64,000 nucleotides of DNA, from NCBI GenBank assembly GCA_002733205.1, contig NVUW01000001.1, positions 792,525-856,524 on the forward strand, written 5' to 3'. Shown here one piece after another: positions 1 through 10,131 of this stretch. The notes under the pieces are model-generated. The model was not told where the DNA came from, searched no databases, and saw only the letters and a list, made by a program, of their open reading frames with translations. Source of the stretch: Thalassobium sp. Lineage in GTDB: Bacteria; Pseudomonadota; Gammaproteobacteria; Pseudomonadales; Oceanobacteraceae. The translations under genes were made by a program, and so were the position numbers. Each line of letters opens with the position of its first letter. Within the stretch, counting starts at the first letter, position 1.

Positions 1-1047
1 AAAGACGCGCGCAAAATGGATTTGTTTCTGCAATACGCCATGGTGGCCGCCGAGCAGGCCATTACCGATGCCGGGTTTCCTGAAACGTTAAATCGTGATC
101 GCGTCGGCGTAGCGGTTGGCTCAGGCATTGGTGGCATCACCACAATAGAGCAGAATTATCAGCAACTGCAGAACAGCGGCCCGCGCCGCGTGTCACCTTT
201 TCTGGTACCCGCAGCCGTGATCAACATGGCCTCGGGCAATATCGCCATCCGCCATAAGTTGCGCGGGCCTAATTTTGCCATCACCACCGCCTGCACAACG
301 GGCACGCACAATATCGGCTATGCGGCGCGCACGATTGCCTATGGCGATGCCGATGTCATGATTGCCGGCGGGTCCGAGATGGCATCGTCACCTCTTGGCG
401 TTGCCGGCTTTGCCGCTGCGCGCGCAATGAGTACCCGCAATGACGAGCCGCAAAAAGCCAGTCGCCCATGGGATAAAGACCGCGATGGTTTTGTGCTCGG
501 TGATGGCGCAGCAGTATTGGTACTGGAGTCGCTCGAACACGCGCAAGCCCGTGGCGCTACTATCTATGCCGAACTCAGTGGCCTTGGCATGAGTGATGAC
601 GCCCATCACATCACCAGTCCACCGGAGAATGGCGAAGGCGCGCGCATGGCAATGGCTAACGCCATCAACGATGCCGGTCTGCAGCCGCAGGATATTGATT
701 ACATCAATGCCCATGGCACCTCGACCCTGGTTGGCGACATCGCGGAGACTCAGGCCATTAAAGATCTGTTTGGCAGCCATACTGCTCAGGTGGCGGTCTC
801 TTCCACCAAATCCATGACCGGGCATCTGCTCGGTGCTGCCGGTGCGCTGGAAGCACTGATCACGGTATTGGCCGTACGTGACGGCATCGCCCCCCCGACC
901 ATCAACCTCGACAATCCTGCTGACGGCTGTGATCTGGACTATGTGCCGCATAAAGCGCGCAACATGCCCATCCGCGCCGCCATCTCCAACTCCTTTGGCT
1001 TTGGCGGAACCAACGGCAGCTTGTTATTTCGCCGTTACGATGCCTGA
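1..1047 (+). CDS. fabF: 3-oxoacyl-ACP synthase II (partial, 5' end outside window)
   Basis: Condensing enzyme of fatty acid elongation in the cytoplasm; joins malonyl-ACP to a growing acyl-ACP. The frame is open from base 1, and the codons before the first ATG (base 16) encode the expected family sequence, so the true start lies upstream. The Cys-His-His triad is visible: Cys in [10 protein letters not shown], His in NAHGTST and His in [12 protein letters not shown], and the thiolase-fold C-terminus GFGGTNGS is complete. The stop overlaps the pabC start by 8 bp. Lacking roughly 60 N-terminal residues compared with the usual length near 412. Acting beside pabC and mltG is the common gammaproteobacterial order. 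Confidence 0.96.
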   Translation, partial: KDARKMDLFLQYAMVAAEQAITDAGFPETLNRDRVGVAVGSGIGGITTIEQNYQQLQNSGPRRVSPFLVPAAVINMASGNIAIRHKLRGPNFAITTACTTGTHNIGYAARTIAYGDADVMIAGGSEMASSPLGVAGFAAARAMSTRNDEPQKASRPWDKDRDGFVLGDGAAVLVLESLEHAQARGATIYAELSGLGMSDDAHHITSPPENGEGARMAMANAINDAGLQPQDIDYINAHGTSTLVGDIAETQAIKDLFGSHTAQVAVSSTKSMTGHLLGAAGALEALITVLAVRDGIAPPTINLDNPADGCDLDYVPHKARNMPIRAAISNSFGFGGTNGSLLFRRYDA

Positions 1048-1876
1048 GTCTGCCCGCGCTTATGCCTTGGTTGATGGTCAGTGGCAAACCCACTGGCCAT
1101 CAACCGATCGCGGCTTACAGTACGGTGATGGTCTGTTTGAGACCATCCGCTTTGCGCCCGATGGCCATGTTCCGCTGTGGAAATACCACCGACAGCGTTT
1201 ACTGCAGGGCTTGTGTGCACTGAATTTTCCCATCGACAGCCTGAAGCAAATAGAGCAGGCCCTGGCGCAGCGGCCGGACGCTGCGTCAGACTCTCCGCTG
1301 CAGGCTGGAAAACTGATCGTTACCCGCGGCTGCGGCCCGCGTGGTTATGCGCCACCGGCCACGCCTGAACTGCTGATTCAATGGCAACCTTTTGTGCCAC
1401 AGGACTGGGCCTGTCACCGCTTGCCACAAGGCTTAACCGCTGGCTTCAGTGATATTGCACTGGCGATTCAGCCCGAACTGGCCGGATTTAAGCACCTCAA
1501 CCGGCTGGAGCAGGTACTGGCCCGTCAACGCTTTGAATCTGACTGGCAGGAAGCGGTCATGCTGGATACCGCAGGACAGGTTATTGAAGGCTGCATGAGT
1601 AATCTGTTTCTGCTGGAGCAGGGCCGGTTAATCACCCCCGACCTGAGCGGCAGCGGCGTTAATGGCGTCGTCCGGCGTTGGCTGTTGAGTCAGTACAATG
1701 TTACGGTCACCACGATTGACCGGGTGCGCCTGCTGGCAGCGGACGCTGTGTTTTTTTGCAACAGCCTGCAGGGCATTATCAGCGCCGCCCAGATTAACGG
1801 GCAGGCATTCGAACATTCGTCAGCGCAACAGCAGATTGCCGCGCTGCAGCAGGATCTGGAGAATCTTTACGCATGA
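1040..1876 (+). CDS. pabC: Aminodeoxychorismate lyase
   Basis: PLP-dependent fold-type IV enzyme that splits 4-amino-4-deoxychorismate into p-aminobenzoate and pyruvate for folate synthesis. At 278 residues it matches the family. Visible marks are the N-terminal [10 protein letters not shown], the PLP lysine in [11 protein letters not shown] near residue 155, and [11 protein letters not shown] chose the ATG at 1040 because the longer frame upstream runs inside fabF and does not resemble the family. It overlaps fabF by 8 bp and shares an ATGA with mltG, which suggests translational coupling in one operon. A D-amino acid or branched-chain aminotransferase is the nearest alternative, but the context favours PabC. 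Confidence 0.93.
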   Translation: MPESARAYALVDGQWQTHWPSTDRGLQYGDGLFETIRFAPDGHVPLWKYHRQRLLQGLCALNFPIDSLKQIEQALAQRPDAASDSPLQAGKLIVTRGCGPRGYAPPATPELLIQWQPFVPQDWACHRLPQGLTAGFSDIALAIQPELAGFKHLNRLEQVLARQRFESDWQEAVMLDTAGQVIEGCMSNLFLLEQGRLITPDLSGSGVNGVVRRWLLSQYNVTVTTIDRVRLLAADAVFFCNSLQGIISAAQINGQAFEHSSAQQQIAALQQDLENLYA

Positions 1877-2913
1877 GTCTGAGCAAACGCCTGCTGGCTT
1901 TGTCCTCCCTTACCTTTTTATTACTCAGCGCCACGTTGCTGGCCATCTGGCAACTGCCGACCAATAACGAGCAACCGGTGCGCATTGAAGTGGTCAGTGG
2001 CGATACCATCAGTAGTCTGAGCCGACGCTGGCAGGCCGATGGCTGGCTGCCTTCGGCGCTGCTGTTGCGCATTCAGGCACGCCTGACCGGGCAGGAGCGG
2101 GTGTTGCGGGTTGGCGAGTACGAAATTCCGCCAGAACTGAGCGGCGGTGAATTGTTGTCATTTCTCGCAACCGCAACCCCGGTGACGTATCGCGTCAGCC
2201 TGATTGAAGGGCTGCAGTTACGGGATGCTCTCACGGCTCTGGCACAGGCGCCGCGTCTGACCCAGGATCTGACCCCACTAACGCCGGAGCGGGTGGCGGA
2301 GGTGCTCGGCCTGCAAGGGAACCCTGAAGGCTGGTTGTACCCCGACACTTACGTTTATCACAGTGGCGAAGGGGTGTCGTCGGTTCTGCGTCAGGCTTAC
2401 CAGCGCATGCGCGGGCAATTGGCGGAGGCCTGGGAGCAACGCGCTGCCGACCTGCCGTACCACAGTCCTTACGAGGCCCTGATCATGGCTTCCATCGTGG
2501 AAAAAGAAACCGGGGTCATTGCCGAGCGCCCGGTGATTGCGGGTGTATTCGTACGCAGGATGCAGAAAAACATGCGTCTGGAGACCGATCCGACGGTTAT
2601 TTATGGTCTGGGCCCACAATTTGACGGCAATTTGCGTAAAAAACATCTGCAGGATCGTACAAATCCGTACAATACCTACCGCCAGAAAGGCCTGCCACCA
2701 ACGCCCATTGCGCTGGCGGGCCGTGCCGCACTGGATGCGGCGCTGAATCCGGCCGCAGGCGATGAACTGTACTTTGTGGCCCGCGGCGACGGCAGCCATC
2801 AATTCTCGGCAACGCTTGAAGAACACAACAAAGCAGTGCGGAAATATCAGATTTTCCGTCGCAAAAAAGATTACCGATCGGCGCCGGCAGAAGCCGCTGC
2901 GCCAGAATCCTGA
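1873..2913 (+). CDS. mltG: Endolytic murein transglycosylase MltG (YceG-like)
   Basis: Inner-membrane lytic transglycosylase thought to end nascent glycan strands. Residues 8-30 form one membrane anchor, followed by a LysM-like segment (VVSGDTISSLSRRW) and the YceG catalytic domain with the conserved Glu in ASIVEKETG, then DPTVIYGLG and the C-terminal NTYRQKGLPPTPIALAG. It has 346 residues, normal for the family. The ATGA overlap with pabC supports the start. The pabC-mltG-tmk-holB order is widely conserved in gammaproteobacteria. Confidence 0.95.
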   Translation: MSLSKRLLALSSLTFLLLSATLLAIWQLPTNNEQPVRIEVVSGDTISSLSRRWQADGWLPSALLLRIQARLTGQERVLRVGEYEIPPELSGGELLSFLATATPVTYRVSLIEGLQLRDALTALAQAPRLTQDLTPLTPERVAEVLGLQGNPEGWLYPDTYVYHSGEGVSSVLRQAYQRMRGQLAEAWEQRAADLPYHSPYEALIMASIVEKETGVIAERPVIAGVFVRRMQKNMRLETDPTVIYGLGPQFDGNLRKKHLQDRTNPYNTYRQKGLPPTPIALAGRAALDAALNPAAGDELYFVARGDGSHQFSATLEEHNKAVRKYQIFRRKKDYRSAPAEAAAPES

Positions 2914-2928
2914 GCAGGAACATCCCGT

Positions 2929-3588
2929 ATGACAAAGCCGCAACCAGGCTTGTTTATTACCTTTGAAGGCGGAGAAGGGGTGGGTAAATCCACCAATATC
3001 GCCTTCTGTGCTGAGTGGCTGCGCGCCCGTGGCATTGAAGTCGTCGTTACCCGTGAGCCGGGCGGTACTGAAATCGCCGAAACCATCCGTGAGCGGCTAC
3101 TAAAAGCCCATCACGCTGAAACCATGCAACCCCTGACTGAGCTGCTGCTGGTGTTTGCCGCCCGTGCTCAGCATCTGCAGGCGCTCATTCAACCGGCGCT
3201 GGCGCGCGGTGCCTGGGTACTGTGTGATCGTTTTACCGACTCCACCATTGCTTATCAGGGTTTTGGTCGCCAGCTGCCACTCGCACAAATTGAACAGCTG
3301 AAAGCACTGGTGCAGCAGGGGCTGGAACCTGACTGCACCTTGCTGCTGGAAGCGCCACTCGCCGTGGGTATGGGTCGCGCCCGTGGCCGTGCTGACCAGG
3401 CCGGCGAAGCGGTTGATCGTTTTGAGCAGGAGCAGCTGGATTTCTTTGAGCGCGTACAGCAGGGCTTTGCCTGGCTGACCACTCAGCATGAACGCTTTCG
3501 CCGTATTGATGCCGCACAACCATTAACGGCTGTGCAGCAGCAGATCGAACAGGTTTTGCTAACGCTGTTACCCGGAGCTGATTCATGA
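2929..3588 (+). CDS. tmk: dTMP kinase
   Basis: Thymidylate kinase phosphorylates dTMP to dTDP. The P-loop is FEGGEGVGKST at residues 10-20, the DRF substrate motif is CDRFTDSTIAYQG, and the LID segment RARGRADQAGEAVDRFE carries several arginines, as in the E. coli-type enzymes. There are 219 residues, typical. It starts 15 bp after mltG and overlaps holB by 4 bp. Confidence 0.96.
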   Translation: MTKPQPGLFITFEGGEGVGKSTNIAFCAEWLRARGIEVVVTREPGGTEIAETIRERLLKAHHAETMQPLTELLLVFAARAQHLQALIQPALARGAWVLCDRFTDSTIAYQGFGRQLPLAQIEQLKALVQQGLEPDCTLLLEAPLAVGMGRARGRADQAGEAVDRFEQEQLDFFERVQQGFAWLTTQHERFRRIDAAQPLTAVQQQIEQVLLTLLPGADS

Positions 3589-4586
3589 GCGTGCAACCCT
3601 GGCATCAGGACGTATGGCATGAACTGGTTCGCCGCCAGCAAAGCAGCGGACTGCCCCATGCGCTACTGCTGACTGGCCTTGAAGGCATCGGCAAGCATCA
3701 ACTGGCTTTGCATGCCGCGCAATGGCTGTTATGCCTGCGCGATGAAGCCGAACCCTGCGGCGCATGCCACAGCTGCCAGCTTTGGGCAGCCGGCAGTCAT
3801 CCGGACTTTATGCTGTGCCAGCCGGAAGATGGCAGTCGCCAGATCCGCATTGATGCCATTCGTAAAATCAATAACTTCCTCGCCCAGACACCGCAGATCA
3901 GTCGCTGTCAGGTGGTCAGCCTGCGCCCGGTCGAAGTAATGAACACGAACGCCGCCAACGCACTGCTGAAGACTCTGGAAGAACCGGCCGGTGAAAGCTT
4001 TCTTCTGTTGGAAACCGAACGCTTTGGCTCGGTGCTGCCAACCATCCGCAGTCGCTGTCAGCGCCTGCAGCTCAGTCCGCCGGTACAGTCTGAAGCGCTG
4101 AGCTGGCTGCAGCAGCAGGGTTTTGCCGCTGAAGTGGCTGAGCCGGCGTTGCGCATGAATCATCAGGCACCGTTAAAAGCACTGGATTGGCTGACGCGTG
4201 AGCAAAGCAGCCAGCAGCAGCGCTGGTTTGATCTGCTGCGCCAGTGGAGCTTGGGCCAGATTCCACTACAAGCCGCTGCAGAAGGCTGGAATAAGCTTGA
4301 GTTTCAGGATGTAACCTCCTGGTTTTATTCAATTTTGTCGGACTGTCTGAAGGCGAAACTGGGTATCAGCGCGCAGCAACTGGTGTTTACCGATCAGGTT
4401 TTTCAGTTGCTGCCGTGCGCTACCCTGAATCCGGCAAAACTGATAACCTTGCAGCATAAAGTTCAGGCCGTACTCGGGCAGTTGTTGTCTGGTGGCGGTA
4501 ACTATAATAAGCAGTTGCTGCTTGAATCCCTGTTGCTGGATTGGCAGCAGATCGTTCAGGACAGTCATCGCGGGGAGCATGCATGA
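3585..4586 (+). CDS. holB: DNA polymerase III subunit delta'
   Basis: Delta' subunit of the clamp loader that places the beta clamp on DNA. The N-terminal AAA fold has a degenerate P-loop (GLEGIGKHQLALHAAQ), a four-cysteine zinc module between residues 49 and 65 (CLRDEAEPCGACHSC), and the family signature NAANALLKTLEEP. It has 333 residues, against about 334 in E. coli. The start overlaps the tmk stop (ATGA), and the end overlaps the PilZ start in the same way. Confidence 0.95.
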   Translation: MSVQPWHQDVWHELVRRQQSSGLPHALLLTGLEGIGKHQLALHAAQWLLCLRDEAEPCGACHSCQLWAAGSHPDFMLCQPEDGSRQIRIDAIRKINNFLAQTPQISRCQVVSLRPVEVMNTNAANALLKTLEEPAGESFLLLETERFGSVLPTIRSRCQRLQLSPPVQSEALSWLQQQGFAAEVAEPALRMNHQAPLKALDWLTREQSSQQQRWFDLLRQWSLGQIPLQAAAEGWNKLEFQDVTSWFYSILSDCLKAKLGISAQQLVFTDQVFQLLPCATLNPAKLITLQHKVQAVLGQLLSGGGNYNKQLLLESLLLDWQQIVQDSHRGEHA

Positions 4587-4933
4587 CCGCCAATTTAGGT
4601 GCCCGCAGCGGCATTTTGTCGCTGACCATTAAAGATAAATCGGTTCTTTACGCCGCCTATATGCCGTTTATCAAAGAAGGCGGTTTGTTTATTCCGACCA
4701 ACAAGCAGTATCAGTTAGGCGATGAAGTCTTCATGCTGCTGAAGCTGATGGACGAAGCCGAGAAAATCCCGGTGGCTGGCAAAGTCATTTGGGTAACGCC
4801 GAAAGGTGCACAAGGTAACAAAGTCGCCGGTATTGGCGTGCAGTTTACCGGCGACGAAAGCATGGCCCGCGATAAAATCGAAACCTACCTGGCCGGTGCC
4901 CTGAAGTCGGATCGCATTACCCATACGATGTAG
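4583..4933 (+). CDS. PilZ domain protein (type IV pilus PilZ-like)
   Basis: A 116-residue single-domain PilZ protein of the kind needed for type IV pilus assembly. The ATG at 4583 overlaps the holB stop. Its body (LSLTIKDKSVLYAAYMPFI, GLFIPTNKQYQLGDEVFMLLKL, KVIWVTPKGAQGNKVAGIGVQF) matches the P. aeruginosa PilZ type. This type lacks the N-terminal RxxxR motif used for cyclic-di-GMP, and I see no such motif here either. The position after holB is the classic one for pilZ. It is the last gene before a strong terminator. Confidence 0.9.
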   Translation: MTANLGARSGILSLTIKDKSVLYAAYMPFIKEGGLFIPTNKQYQLGDEVFMLLKLMDEAEKIPVAGKVIWVTPKGAQGNKVAGIGVQFTGDESMARDKIETYLAGALKSDRITHTM

Positions 4934-4965
4934 CCAGATGGCCGATATAGCCATTCGGCAGGCAT

Positions 4966-4994
4966 AAAAAAGAGCGCTCAGGCGCTCTTTTTTG
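4966..4994 (+). terminator. Rho-independent terminator, bidirectional
   Basis: An AAAAAAGAGCGC / GCGCTCTTTTTT stem with a very short loop (TCAG) and flanking A and T tracts. It sits between the convergent PilZ gene and the minus-strand aminotransferase and can stop transcription from both sides. Confidence 0.9.
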
Positions 4995-5012
4995 TGGCTG
5001 TCATCTTTGTGT

Positions 5013-6152
5013 TCAGAGCGCTTCGATCAGGCACTCCACGGCATCTACGGCGTCTTCCATCACTTCCTGGGTGGTGTGAAAATGCGGTGAGAAGCGGATG
5101 CCGCCACCACGATTGGCACAGATGACACCTGCCTGCATCAGCAGTTTGTACAGCTGTGTGCTGTCTTTCCCCATAAAATGGAAAGTCAGAATGCCGGACG
5201 GACGCTGATGCAGCAGCGGGTTGATAAAGGTGGCACCTTTGTCGTCCAGTAATTCTTTCAGGTAGAGCACGTTGGTGACCACACGGGTAGCGACCTGATC
5301 CATTCCCACTTCCAGCAGCAAATCAGTACTGGCTTTCAATGCCGATGCTGCCAGCATATTGGGGCTGCCGCATTCAAAACGACGCGCATCAGCTGCCGGT
5401 TGCCAGTCTTTGCGGTCGTAGTTGCCCATGTCTTCCACCATGTGCCAGCCGTACTCTGACAGCGTCAACTGATCCATCACCTGCGGGCGGACATAGAAAA
5501 ACCCCAGACCTTCCGGGCCAAGTAACCACTTGTGGCCGTCAGCCATAGCGAAGTCGGCCTGAATCGCCTGAACCGAAAACGGCAGGGCGCCCACCGCCTG
5601 AATGGCATCAACACAGAAAAGGGTGCCCACCGCCCGACAGGCTTCGCCCAACCGGACCAGATCCAGCGTTAGCCCTGTGGCATATTGAATGGCGCTGATC
5701 GACAACAATCGTGGTTTCTGCGCCAGGGCTTCCAGTAGCAGGGATTCCGGGTCATCCCACGGTAAAGCAACGGCAATAACCTTGACGCCTTTGCACGCCA
5801 GCGCTTCCCAGACGATGCGATTGGATGGAAATTCCTGATCGCTGATCACTACCACGTCGCCCGGCTGCCAGTCGATGCCATTCGCCACGAACGATAATGC
5901 TTCGGACGTATTTTTCACCAGCGCGACAGAGCCCTTCGGGGCATCAATTAATGTCTCAAGGTTGCGCTTAAGGCCAGCCTCCATTGCGCTCCAGTGTGGA
6001 TAGCGACTGGCGCCGAGGGCGGTGTTTTCGGCGGCAAAATCGCTGACAGCAATCCGCGCGCGTTCCGGCCAGGGCGCAACGGCGGCGTGATTCAGATACA
6101 AGCACTCGTGGTTGACCGGGAATTCATCGTCCCAGCGCGGTTCGGTATTCAT
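5013..6152 (-). CDS. Class V aminotransferase (cysteine desulfurase/isopenicillin epimerase-like)
   Basis: PLP-dependent fold-type I enzyme, 379 residues. The Schiff-base lysine is in DFAMADGHKWLLGPEG; the cofactor-phosphate segment KNTSEALSFVANGID and the FCVDAIQAVGALPF aspartate are also present. I chose the ATG at 6152 over one at 6179 because an AGGAG sits five bases upstream of it. No cysteine-rich catalytic loop like that of IscS is obvious, so cysteine desulfurase activity is not assured. Substrate unknown. It stands alone on the minus strand, convergent with the pilZ operon and divergent from the M16 peptidase. Confidence 0.82.
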   Translation of the reverse strand: MNTEPRWDDEFPVNHECLYLNHAAVAPWPERARIAVSDFAAENTALGASRYPHWSAMEAGLKRNLETLIDAPKGSVALVKNTSEALSFVANGIDWQPGDVVVISDQEFPSNRIVWEALACKGVKVIAVALPWDDPESLLLEALAQKPRLLSISAIQYATGLTLDLVRLGEACRAVGTLFCVDAIQAVGALPFSVQAIQADFAMADGHKWLLGPEGLGFFYVRPQVMDQLTLSEYGWHMVEDMGNYDRKDWQPAADARRFECGSPNMLAASALKASTDLLLEVGMDQVATRVVTNVLYLKELLDDKGATFINPLLHQRPSGILTFHFMGKDSTQLYKLLMQAGVICANRGGGIRFSPHFHTTQEVMEDAVDAVECLIEAL

Positions 6153-6301
6153 AAGGCTCCTGCGGTTTGTGGTCGGCATGCTGGCTGATTAGTGCACAGA
6201 AAGAACAGGCTGGTGCAAGCACTTTGCGCGACTGAGGTTCTGTGCCTGTCAGACAACTGATAACATACCTGAGTTTACACATCAGGATAACAGAGAGCTG
6301 T

Positions 6302-9199
6302 ATGTCATCATCAAACGCTTTTCGTCACCTCGGCAGCACGCGCGTTGAATCGCTGAATATCGATATTCTTCACTATGAGCACATCGCCACCGGTGCGGTG
6401 CATTATCATCTGGCTACCGACTACGATGAAAAAGCCTTTATGGTCGCCCTGCGTACCATGCCCCACGATTCCACCGGGGTGGCGCACATTCTGGAACATA
6501 CCGCACTGTGCGGCAGCGAGAAGTACCCGGTACGCGATCCTTTTTTTATGATGACGCGCCGCTCGCTGAATACCTTTATGAATGCCATGACCAGCAGCGA
6601 CTGGACCGCATATCCCTTTGCGTCCCAGAACGATAAAGACTTCAAAAACCTGCTCGACGTGTATCTGGATGCGGTGTTTTTCTCGCGTCTGCATGAGCTG
6701 GATTTTGCCCAGGAAGGCCATCGCATTGAATTCAGCGAAGAGGGCAATGCCGATTCGCCACTGGAATACAAAGGCGTGGTGTTCAACGAAATGAAAGGCG
6801 CGATGTCGTCCACCGTCAGCCAGTTATGGCAGGGCATCAGCAGCTATCTGTTTCCGACCACAACCTACCACTACAACAGCGGTGGTGAACCGGCGGAAAT
6901 CACCGACCTGACCTATGAGCAACTGGTCAGCTTCTATAAAACCCATTATCACCCATCCAACGCCATCTTTATGACCTTCGGCAACATGGATGTGAGCGAA
7001 CTGCACGACACCCTCGAAAGCCAGGCATTGAGCCGCTTTGAACGTCAGGATAAACAATGGCGCGTGGAGCCGGAGAAACGCTACGCCGCGCCTCTGGCAG
7101 TTGAGCAATGCTATGGCATCGACAGCGAAGACCTGAGCGCTCAGACCCACCACGTACTGGGCTGGCTGCTGGGGGAATCCACCGATCTGGATGCCCAGCT
7201 GGAAGCCCATCTGGTCAGTCAGGTGCTGCTCGACAACAGCGCCTCACCACTGCGCCGCGCGCTGGAAGAAACCGATCTGGGCGGCTCACCGTCACCACTG
7301 TGCGGGCTGGAAGATTCCAACCGCGAAATGAGTTTTATGTGCGGCATCGAAGGCAGCGAACCGGAACATGCCGAAGCAACCGAGCAGCTGATTCTCGACA
7401 CCCTGCAGGCGGTGGCCGATAACGGTGTGGAGCAAAGCATGATCGATGCCGCGCTGCATCAGCTGGAACTGCATCAGCGTGAAATCGGTGGTGATCACTA
7501 CCCGTACGGCCTGCAACTTATCTTCAATTCATTACCTGCGGCAACCCATTACGGCGATCCGGCCGCCTTGCTGAACCTTGATCCGGCACTGGAACGGCTG
7601 CGCAGTAAAGCCAGCCAGCCAGGCTTTATGCAGGAGGCGGTGCAGCGCCTGTTGCTGAACAACCGCCATCGGGTGCGCTTTACCCTGCGTCCGGACAGTG
7701 GCATGAACGATGAAATGAAACGTCTGGAAGAACAACGTCTGGCCGAAATCAAAGCCAATCTGAGCACCGAGCAGACTCAGGCCATTCTGGATCAGGCACA
7801 GGCTTTAAAAGAACGTCAGGAGCAGGAAGATGATCCGGGTCTGCTGCCGCAGGTGACACTGGCCGACGTGCGCCCGCAAGTCAGTTACGTGGCGCCAAGT
7901 CAGCAACATCAGGACGGACTGCCAGCAACGGAATACGTGGCTGGCACCAACGGCCTGATCTATCAGCAGTTACTGGCGGACCTGCCGGCTTTCAGTGCCG
8001 AGCAGCTGAGCTGGGTGCCATTCTTCACCCAGGCCTGGAGTGAGGTCGGTGCCGGTGGCAACGATTACCTGTACCAGCAGCAGAAGCAGACCGCAGTGGT
8101 AGGCAGCCTTTCAGCCTACGCCAGCCTGAAAGGCAAGGTGGATGACACCAATCAGCTGGAAGGCTATCTGGTGATGAGCGGCAAGGCACTGACCGCCAAA
8201 GCCGATGAATTCAGCGCTTTGATGCAGGAAACCTGGCAGGCCCCCACCTTCACCGAAGAGACCCGCCTGCTGGATCTGCTGACGCAGGCCAAATCCCGTC
8301 GTGAGCAGGGCATTACCGGCAGTGGCCATGGCCTGGCTATGTCCCTGGCGGCGGCACCACTGAACCGCACGGCGAATGTTTCCAATGAACTCGGCGGTCT
8401 GCCGCAGGTAAAACGCCTGAAAGAACGCCTGCAGCGAGCACAGAAAGAAGGCGCGGGTTTCCTGTCAGCTGCATTGCAGGATATTTATCAGCAGATTGCC
8501 CAGCCACAACAGGCTTTGCTGGTGCATGACGAACAGGGCGCAGCAGCGCACCTGGCCAGTCTGCAGAGTTGCTGGACGCCACAGACCGCTGCACCGGCAT
8601 CAGCGCTGAGCTGGGACATGCCACAAACCGCTACTTACTGGATGGTCGATTCGCAGGTGAACTTCTGCGCCTGGGCGTTGCCCACCGTCACCATGGATCA
8701 CGCCGATGCTGCTCCGCTGGCGGTTATGGCCGGGCTGCTGCGCAATGCCTTCCTGCATACCGCCATCCGTGAGCGCGGTGGTGCCTATGGTGCCGGGGCG
8801 ACACAGGATTCGGCACTGGGCTGTTTTAAATTCTATTCCTACCGCGACCCACGGGTGGAAGGCACGTTCGCAGACTTCGCCGCCTCCATTGACTGGTTGC
8901 TGGCGCGCAAGAGTGGGGATGATCTGATTGAACAATCGGTACTGGGCCTGATCGGCGGCATGGATCGTCCGGGATCACCGGCAGGCGAAGCCAAGCAGAG
9001 CTTTCATCAGGACAAAAGCGGACGCAGCAAAGCGCTGCGACAGCAGTTCCGTGAACGGGTACTGGCCACCCAATGGCACGATGTACAGCGCGTGGCGGAG
9101 CAGTACCTGCGCAATCAGCCAGGCAGTAAAGCCGTTATTGCCCCCCGCGGCAGCGATAAGCTGGCCAGCAATCTTGGTTTAATTGCGAATGATTATTGA
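6302..9199 (+). CDS. M16C presequence-protease-like metallopeptidase
   Basis: Zinc metallopeptidase of the pitrilysin/insulinase group, 965 residues, the size and architecture of PreP-type proteins with four alpha-beta domains and an M16C linker. The inverted zinc motif HILEHTALCG (HxxEH) is near residue 57, with the third ligand Glu in VVFNEMKGAMS. The C-terminal RERGGAYGAGA carries the Arg-Tyr pair that positions substrate. I chose ATG 6302; a longer frame from 6242 lacks similarity to the family. Probably degrades peptides in the cytoplasm or periplasm; I see no clear signal peptide. Confidence 0.9.
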   Translation: MSSSNAFRHLGSTRVESLNIDILHYEHIATGAVHYHLATDYDEKAFMVALRTMPHDSTGVAHILEHTALCGSEKYPVRDPFFMMTRRSLNTFMNAMTSSDWTAYPFASQNDKDFKNLLDVYLDAVFFSRLHELDFAQEGHRIEFSEEGNADSPLEYKGVVFNEMKGAMSSTVSQLWQGISSYLFPTTTYHYNSGGEPAEITDLTYEQLVSFYKTHYHPSNAIFMTFGNMDVSELHDTLESQALSRFERQDKQWRVEPEKRYAAPLAVEQCYGIDSEDLSAQTHHVLGWLLGESTDLDAQLEAHLVSQVLLDNSASPLRRALEETDLGGSPSPLCGLEDSNREMSFMCGIEGSEPEHAEATEQLILDTLQAVADNGVEQSMIDAALHQLELHQREIGGDHYPYGLQLIFNSLPAATHYGDPAALLNLDPALERLRSKASQPGFMQEAVQRLLLNNRHRVRFTLRPDSGMNDEMKRLEEQRLAEIKANLSTEQTQAILDQAQALKERQEQEDDPGLLPQVTLADVRPQVSYVAPSQQHQDGLPATEYVAGTNGLIYQQLLADLPAFSAEQLSWVPFFTQAWSEVGAGGNDYLYQQQKQTAVVGSLSAYASLKGKVDDTNQLEGYLVMSGKALTAKADEFSALMQETWQAPTFTEETRLLDLLTQAKSRREQGITGSGHGLAMSLAAAPLNRTANVSNELGGLPQVKRLKERLQRAQKEGAGFLSAALQDIYQQIAQPQQALLVHDEQGAAAHLASLQSCWTPQTAAPASALSWDMPQTATYWMVDSQVNFCAWALPTVTMDHADAAPLAVMAGLLRNAFLHTAIRERGGAYGAGATQDSALGCFKFYSYRDPRVEGTFADFAASIDWLLARKSGDDLIEQSVLGLIGGMDRPGSPAGEAKQSFHQDKSGRSKALRQQFRERVLATQWHDVQRVAEQYLRNQPGSKAVIAPRGSDKLASNLGLIANDY

Positions 9200-9208
9200 T
9201 TGATTGCC

Positions 9209-9238
9209 AAGCCGGCGGCATAATGCAGCCGGCTTTTT
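9209..9238 (+). terminator. Rho-independent terminator after the M16 peptidase
   Basis: AAGCCGGC and GCCGGCTT form an 8-bp GC-rich stem around an 11-base loop, followed by a run of T residues, ten bases past the peptidase stop codon. Confidence 0.85.
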
Positions 9239-9339
9239 GCTTCAACTCGTTTAGTGGCATTCAGTTAACGTTAATACAACGCCGTTAGACTCTTTCCCCA
9301 CGAGATACCACTTCACATTGACAGGGACAACGACCGGTC

Positions 9340-10131
9340 ATGAAAACTCCGCACACCATCGCCGCCTTGCTGTTAAGCAGCACATTGAGCGTCCAGGCTG
9401 ATAACTTAACCAGCGCCCAGGGGCAGATCAGCGCCACCGACCAAAGCGGCCGCAGCAGCCAGCAGAATGTTGAAAAACTGGATGATCAGACTCAGCAATT
9501 ACTGACTGAATATCGCCAGTTACGTGCCGAAACTGAGCAACTGAGCCTCTACAACCGCCAGATGGCCGCCATTGTGTATAACCAGGACAAAGAACTGGAA
9601 TCGCTGGCGCGTCAGATTACCGAAATTGAGCGCACTGAGCGTGGCATTCTGCCGCTCATGAGCCGCATGCTTGATTCTCTGGAGCAGTTTGTGGCGCTGG
9701 ATACACCGTTCCTGCCGCAGGAGCGCAGCGCCCGCATTGCATTGCTGAAAGACTTACTGACCCGTGCCGATGTCACCGTGTCGGAAAAATTCCGCCGCGT
9801 GCTCGAAGCGTATCAGGTGGAAGTGGATTACGGCCGCAACATCGAAGCCTATCGTGGCCAGATGGATAACATTTCCTACGACTTCCTGCGCGTTGGCCGC
9901 CTGGCCCTGTATCGCATCAGCAATGATGGTCAGCATGCCTGGCTATGGCACAAGGGTGAAAGCCAATGGCTGGCGCTGGATGACGGCTACATGCGAGACC
10001 TGCGCAAAGCGTTAAAAGTGGCCCAGCAGATTGCTGCGCCGGAGCTGATGGTGCTGCCATTACCCACTCAGGCCTCTCTTAAGTCTGTAACGACAACACC
10101 CACCGCTCAACAGAAGGGGGCGCAACAATGA
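9340..10131 (+). CDS. DUF3450 periplasmic protein of a TonB2 cluster
   Basis: A 263-residue protein with an N-terminal signal peptide (about residues 1-20) and a long coiled-coil middle (residues 40-110), the DUF3450 layout. This family is found almost only as the first gene of TtpC-ExbB2-ExbD2-TonB2 operons, where it is believed to sit in the periplasm and assist the energy-transducing complex. Its role in transport is not well established. The stop overlaps the next start as ATGA. Confidence 0.85.
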   Translation: MKTPHTIAALLLSSTLSVQADNLTSAQGQISATDQSGRSSQQNVEKLDDQTQQLLTEYRQLRAETEQLSLYNRQMAAIVYNQDKELESLARQITEIERTERGILPLMSRMLDSLEQFVALDTPFLPQERSARIALLKDLLTRADVTVSEKFRRVLEAYQVEVDYGRNIEAYRGQMDNISYDFLRVGRLALYRISNDGQHAWLWHKGESQWLALDDGYMRDLRKALKVAQQIAAPELMVLPLPTQASLKSVTTTPTAQQKGAQQ